Shown here piece after piece: positions 24,522 through 28,027 of a stretch of DNA of 28,027 nucleotides. How positions within the stretch are numbered: position 1 is the first letter of the stretch; each line of letters starts with the position of its first letter. Origin of the DNA: an uncultured Ruminiclostridium sp. (GTDB taxonomy: Bacteria > Bacillota > Clostridia > Oscillospirales > Ruminococcaceae); NCBI GenBank assembly GCA_934462775.1, contig CAKSIR010000012.1:1-28027 (forward strand), written 5' to 3'. The notes beneath the pieces are model-generated. The model worked only from the letters and a program-made list of their open reading frames with translations. It did no database searches and had not been told where the DNA came from. The position numbers and the translations under genes were made by a program.

Positions 24522-26006
24522 ATGGCTAATCCGTTCAAAAGCAAGAAGTTCAAATACGGCGGACTTTCGGTGCTTTTTACAGTGCTTTTCGTTGCGGCAA
24601 TCGTACTTGTGAACGTAATCGTAAACCTTGTACTGGACCGCTTTGACGTAAAGGCAGACCTTACTTCGGAATCACTTTATTCAATAGACGAAACCACCGT
24701 GGACTACCTCAAGACCCTTACGGGCAAGGTAGACATTACCGTAACAAACAACGAGGACGACTTCACTGGGGCAGGCTCCTACTACAACCAGACCAACGAA
24801 ATCTGCAAGCGCTTCGCCGAATCAAACGGCAGCATTTCGCTGAATTACGTTGACCTGCTGACTAATCCGTCCTTCTCGGCGGACTACCCTGACGCAACTA
24901 TCGGCGAGGGAATGATAGTGGTTAAATCTGAGGAAACAGGCAGATACAAGGCGCTGGACTACACCCAGTACCTGGACATTCAGTACGACCAGACCTACGC
25001 GCAGTACGGCTATCAGTACATCAGCGCAGTCAATGCAAACGCTGAATCCGCCCTGCTTTCCGCTATTATGTCCGTTACAAATACGGACCCTGTCCGCGTT
25101 GCGTTCACGACAGGCTACGGCGAAACAGAAAACGCCACAATGAAGTCCCTGCTTGAAACAAACGCTTACGTTTCAGAAGCCCTGAACATTTCACTGGTCA
25201 GCGAAATCGACAGCGGCATTGACTTTGTTGTAATCTACGCTCCGTCCTCCGACTACTCCAACGAGGACCTGAACAAGCTGGACAAGTGGCTTGACAACGG
25301 CGGTAAATACGGCAAAAACGTAATCTACGTTGCCAGCGCTTCCAACCCTAATATCCCCAACATCAAGTCCTTCCTCAACGAATGGGGCATTGTGGTCGAG
25401 GACGGCGTTATTTATCAGACAGACGCAAACTACGCTTATTCGGGACTGCCTATCTATCAGCTTATGCAGCTCGGCAGCAGCGATTACACCTCCGACCTTG
25501 ATTCGTCAAAGTACATTTTCGGCAACAATATGCTCGCCCTGACTCTCCGCTTTGAGGAATACTCCAACTTTGCGACAACGCCTATCCTCACCTCCTACGA
25601 CGGCGCGGTCATCTATCCTCTTGACGCAGACGACAGCTGGACGGTTGCAGACGCAGGAAACAAGGGCGTGCTGAACGGTATCGTTGAGTCCTCAAAGGTA
25701 CAGTTTGAAAACGGCACCGACCCTGTTTACAGTAAAGTCGTTGTTTACGGCAGCGAGTTCCTGCTTAACGAAACTCTTCTCGTTACCGAGCAGGCAAACA
25801 ACGCCGAGCTTATGATGAGCATTTTCAGAGGAATTTCCGGCAGGGACGACTTTGAAATCACACTTACTCCAAAGTCGTTCCAGATGTCCACCTTTGAAAT
25901 CTCAGCCGCAGCCTCAGCAACCATCGCAATTATTTTCGCAATCGTTCTACCTGTTGCAATTATCGTTGCAGGCATTGTAGTATGGCTCAGAAGACGCCAC
26001 AGATAA
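24522..26006 (+). CDS. GldG-like ABC transporter auxiliary protein
   Basis: A 494-residue protein anchored by membrane helices at both ends: about residues 15-35 and about 460-487, followed by a basic tail (RRRHR). Between them lies an extracytoplasmic domain of the GldG/ABC_transp_aux type, with DLTSESLYSIDETTVDYLKTL near the start, the region expected for the family, and DFVVIYAPSSDYSNEDLNKLDKWLDNGGK, which resembles the glutamine-amidotransferase-like fold of these subunits. It starts at ATG 24522 with AGAAAGGA (24506-24513). The subunit probably acts with the upstream ATPase and permease. Confidence 0.85.
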   Translation: MANPFKSKKFKYGGLSVLFTVLFVAAIVLVNVIVNLVLDRFDVKADLTSESLYSIDETTVDYLKTLTGKVDITVTNNEDDFTGAGSYYNQTNEICKRFAESNGSISLNYVDLLTNPSFSADYPDATIGEGMIVVKSEETGRYKALDYTQYLDIQYDQTYAQYGYQYISAVNANAESALLSAIMSVTNTDPVRVAFTTGYGETENATMKSLLETNAYVSEALNISLVSEIDSGIDFVVIYAPSSDYSNEDLNKLDKWLDNGGKYGKNVIYVASASNPNIPNIKSFLNEWGIVVEDGVIYQTDANYAYSGLPIYQLMQLGSSDYTSDLDSSKYIFGNNMLALTLRFEEYSNFATTPILTSYDGAVIYPLDADDSWTVADAGNKGVLNGIVESSKVQFENGTDPVYSKVVVYGSEFLLNETLLVTEQANNAELMMSIFRGISGRDDFEITLTPKSFQMSTFEISAAASATIAIIFAIVLPVAIIVAGIVVWLRRRHR

Positions 26007-26016
26007 GGATATTCCC

Positions 26017-27576
26017 ATGAAAAAAATGAGTAAAAATATGCAGATACTGATTATTTCCGCAGCGGGAATAATCATACTTGCCGCGGTCGTTCTTCTTTTG
26101 CTGCTCACACAGCCTAAGGAGAATGACGAAGCCGACGGCGGTAATGCTGCTTCCTCCGCCGACGAGGAAACAGACAGCTCGCTTGTCTTTTCAAGCCAAA
26201 GCGCCGAGGACATAAAGTCAATTACCGTCACCAACCGCAGCGACGCCTACACAATAACCTCCGAAATGAAGTCTGTAACAAATTCGGACGGCACGACCAC
26301 CGAGGAACAGGTGTGGAGCGTTGTTGACATCGGCGGCGACTGCGACCTTAATCAGGCTGCATTTACAACTATCGCAAACTATTCCGCCGAAATAAAGGCG
26401 AAGCAGCTTGTTGAGGAAAACTGCGCCGAGCTTGAAAAGTACGGCCTTGCAGACCCTGTTGCGGAGGTGAACGTAACCTACGCGGACGATACCTCCGTAT
26501 CGTTCCTCATCGGCAACCCTGTTCCTACCGACACAACGTCAACCTACTTTGCAGTCAAGGGCGGCAATGACGTTTACATTTACGCAACAACCAAGCTGAA
26601 CTGCTATGCAAACACCCGCTACTACTATGTAAAAACTCAGCTCATGCCAGAATACGATTCGGAAAACGCGCCCATGATCGAGAAAATCACCGTTGTTCGC
26701 TCCGATTTGGAGGAGCCGATCGTTATTGAGGCAATCCCTGAGGATTCGGAAAATTCCGAGTACATTGCCTACTCCTCCCACAGATTTACCAGCCCTTACA
26801 ACGTTTACGTTGACCAGACCAATCACTCCGACCTTATTTACGGCTTCTTCGGTCTGACCGCAAGCGAAGCAGTCTGGGTAGGCATGGAGGATAAGGATTA
26901 CGAGGTTGCAGGTCTTAACGACCCCACCGCGGTTATCACTATGCTGTACCTGAACAAGGAATACACAATAACTCTCGGCGCTCCCCTTGTATCCAAAACG
27001 GAGAACTCAGACGGCACCGTAACCACCACCCTTGCAGGCTATTACGGCACCTTCAGCGAGGATCCGGACGTGCTGTATGAGTTTACCGCAAGCTCCGTTC
27101 CGTGGGCGACAATGGACGTTGAGGACTGCATGGCAAGACTGTTCCTGCTGCCTTACATTTATTCGCTTGACGGCATTGTGTACAAGGACAGCGAGCGAAC
27201 AATCGAGTTTGACGTGAAAAAGACGGCTGCCGCAGGCGAGGACGAAAAGGACACCTACGAGTTCTACATGGACGGCGAAAGGATAGAGGACGAGGACAAG
27301 TTCAAGGAGCTTTACCAGTACTTCATCTCCGCATACGGCGAGGAAATCTATACCGATGAGGAAAAGGGCGGCTTTATCTGCTCGCTGACCTACAAGTACA
27401 GCGACCCTAACCGCGCGGACGATACCGTTTCATTCTACAATTCAGACATTGACCGCAAAACAATCATTGCGGTAAACGGCGAAAACCTGTTCAAGACCCG
27501 TCAGATGTTCTCAACACGGCTTGTGGAAAATATGGAGAATTATCTGAACGGCGGCGAAATTTCTCTCAACTATTAA
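26017..27576 (+). CDS. DUF4340 domain protein of the ABC operon
   Basis: A 519-residue protein with one N-terminal membrane anchor (about residues 8-29) and a large extracytoplasmic part. DUF4340-type repeats are visible: CAELEKYGLADPVAEVNVTYADD, followed by FLIGNPVPT and TYFAVKGGNDVYIYAT, and a second copy around VWVGMEDKDYEVAGLNDPTAVITMLYLN and ITLGAPLVS. DUF4340 proteins commonly accompany GldG-type transporters, but their role is not established. It lies 10 bp after the GldG-like gene with AAGGA as RBS. It is the last gene of the operon; only a weak inverted repeat (CAACT/AGTTG) follows, so there is no clear terminator. Confidence 0.85.
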   Translation: MKKMSKNMQILIISAAGIIILAAVVLLLLLTQPKENDEADGGNAASSADEETDSSLVFSSQSAEDIKSITVTNRSDAYTITSEMKSVTNSDGTTTEEQVWSVVDIGGDCDLNQAAFTTIANYSAEIKAKQLVEENCAELEKYGLADPVAEVNVTYADDTSVSFLIGNPVPTDTTSTYFAVKGGNDVYIYATTKLNCYANTRYYYVKTQLMPEYDSENAPMIEKITVVRSDLEEPIVIEAIPEDSENSEYIAYSSHRFTSPYNVYVDQTNHSDLIYGFFGLTASEAVWVGMEDKDYEVAGLNDPTAVITMLYLNKEYTITLGAPLVSKTENSDGTVTTTLAGYYGTFSEDPDVLYEFTASSVPWATMDVEDCMARLFLLPYIYSLDGIVYKDSERTIEFDVKKTAAAGEDEKDTYEFYMDGERIEDEDKFKELYQYFISAYGEEIYTDEEKGGFICSLTYKYSDPNRADDTVSFYNSDIDRKTIIAVNGENLFKTRQMFSTRLVENMENYLNGGEISLNY

Positions 27577-27586
27577 CATATAACAG

Positions 27587-27615
27587 TTGATAAATAAATC
27601 TATATGGTGTATAAT
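27587..27615 (+). promoter_or_regulatory. Sigma-A promoter for the 91-residue gene
   Basis: TTGATA at 27587-27592, a 17-base spacer and a perfect TATAAT at 27610-27615, ahead of AAAGGGAG (27622-27629) and the start codon at 27639. This implies a transcript separate from the ABC operon. Confidence 0.8.
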
Positions 27616-27638
27616 ATATATAAAGGGAGTGTGATTAT

Positions 27639-27914
27639 ATGGCAGAAACGAACTTCTTCACCTATAAGGGCTATCCTCTGGTGAGAAAGGGCAAGCAGAT
27701 TTACTACGGCAACATGAGCGACGAAACCGTGGCAGTGCTTACAATTACCTCAACCCATAAGGTTAAGGATCTGGATATTGCGGACAAAATCCGTGTTCAG
27801 CTTATGAGAACTGCGCCAAACATTGACGCAAAGGACATGATAGTAAAATCAAGCGACAGAGGCGGCCTTTACGAGGCGCTGGACGTTGCGAACATCTGGC
27901 TAACCAGAAACTGA
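27639..27914 (+). CDS. Unrecognised 91-residue protein
   Basis: I do not recognise the family. It is a small soluble-looking alpha/beta protein: FFTYKGYPLVRKGKQIYYGNMSDETVAVLTITST, then KVKDLDIADKIRVQLMRTAPNIDAKDMIVKSSDRGGLYEALDVANIWLTRN, which probably contains a C-terminal helix. No signal peptide, membrane segment or cysteine motif is present. It has its own strong promoter and RBS (AAAGGGAG), and a terminator-like hairpin follows, so it is a credible single-gene unit. The function is unknown. Confidence 0.8.
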   Translation: MAETNFFTYKGYPLVRKGKQIYYGNMSDETVAVLTITSTHKVKDLDIADKIRVQLMRTAPNIDAKDMIVKSSDRGGLYEALDVANIWLTRN

Positions 27915-27922
27915 TACTTAAA

Positions 27923-27946
27923 ATCCCCTCTGATTTCAGAGGGGAT
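27923..27946 (-). terminator. Hairpin, terminator-like for the minus strand
   Basis: A perfect 10-bp stem, ATCCCCTCTG and CAGAGGGGAT, with an ATTT loop. On the + strand it is followed by CTGTCTG, not a T-run; the A-run before it (AAAA) becomes the T-run when read on the minus strand. It could therefore stop transcription from a gene to the right, and may also act imperfectly for the 91-residue gene. Confidence 0.6.
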
Positions 27947-27981
27947 CTGTCTGTCGAAAAAGTCAAATTTAAAGTTTAGGT

Positions 27982-28001
27982 CAAGCCTTTTCAAAGGCTT
28001 G
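27982..28001. repeat. Perfect palindrome, first of a tandem pair
   Basis: CAAGCCTTT and AAAGGCTTG form a perfect 9-bp stem with a two-base centre (TC). No T-run follows. A second palindrome begins six bases downstream of it. Confidence 0.7.
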
Positions 28002-28007
28002 CAGGTT

Positions 28008-28026
28008 CTTAGGGCAGCGCCCTAAG
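28008..28026. repeat. Perfect palindrome at the window edge
   Basis: CTTAGGGC and GCCCTAAG form a perfect 8-bp stem with an AGC loop, ending one base before the window end. It may continue into a longer repeat. The paired palindromes look like a dispersed intergenic repeat family, though no second copy is present in this window. Confidence 0.65.
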
Positions 28027-28027
28027 C

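Overview
The window is a gene-dense piece of chromosome, almost entirely + strand, from a motile, low-to-mid GC member of the Clostridia. Protein sequences, strong AGGAGG-type ribosome binding sites, TTGACA/TATAAT promoters and a Bacillus-like fla/che gene order all point to Firmicutes. The flavour suggests Oscillospirales/Ruminococcaceae, but the genus is an inference and cannot be fixed from the sequence alone. There are no rRNA, tRNA, CRISPR, phage or transposase genes.

Region 1 (1-11942) is a flagellar and chemotaxis cluster: end of fliY, cheY, fliO, fliP, fliQ, fliR, flhB, flhA, a sigma-28 gene, two FlgF/FlgG-type rod genes, then cheC, cheD and a FapA/DUF342 gene. It builds the C-ring switch, the type III export gate, the late-gene sigma factor, the rod and the adaptation enzymes. 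The order follows the Bacillus fla/che operon, but flhF, flhG, cheB, cheA and cheW are absent between flhA and the sigma gene. A sigma-28-like promoter lies just before cheC, so the sigma factor encoded upstream probably drives cheC-cheD-fapA.

Region 2 (11943-12848) holds two small genes. The first is a single-gene unit with its own promoter and terminator, encoding an SCP2-like domain behind a Lys/Thr/Ala-rich tail. The second is an unrecognised 116-residue protein.

Region 3 (12845-22502) is the nusA-infB translation cluster: rimP, nusA, rnpM (ylxR), an L7Ae-like gene, infB, rbfA, nrnA, truB, ribF and gltX. It starts from a near-perfect sigma-A promoter that overlaps the stop codon of the preceding gene, followed by a leader with an 11-bp hairpin. 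Many genes touch or overlap, which implies one long transcript.

Region 4 (22503-22782) is 280 bases without a gene, packed with inverted repeats and bounded by an imperfect inverted pair; it may be a small non-coding mobile element or a structured RNA. Region 5 (22783-27576) is a four-gene export-type ABC operon: ATPase, ABC-2 permease, GldG-like auxiliary protein and a DUF4340 protein. Region 6 (27577-28027) has a promoter, an unrecognised 91-residue gene, a terminator-like hairpin better oriented for the minus strand, and two tandem perfect palindromes running to the window edge.
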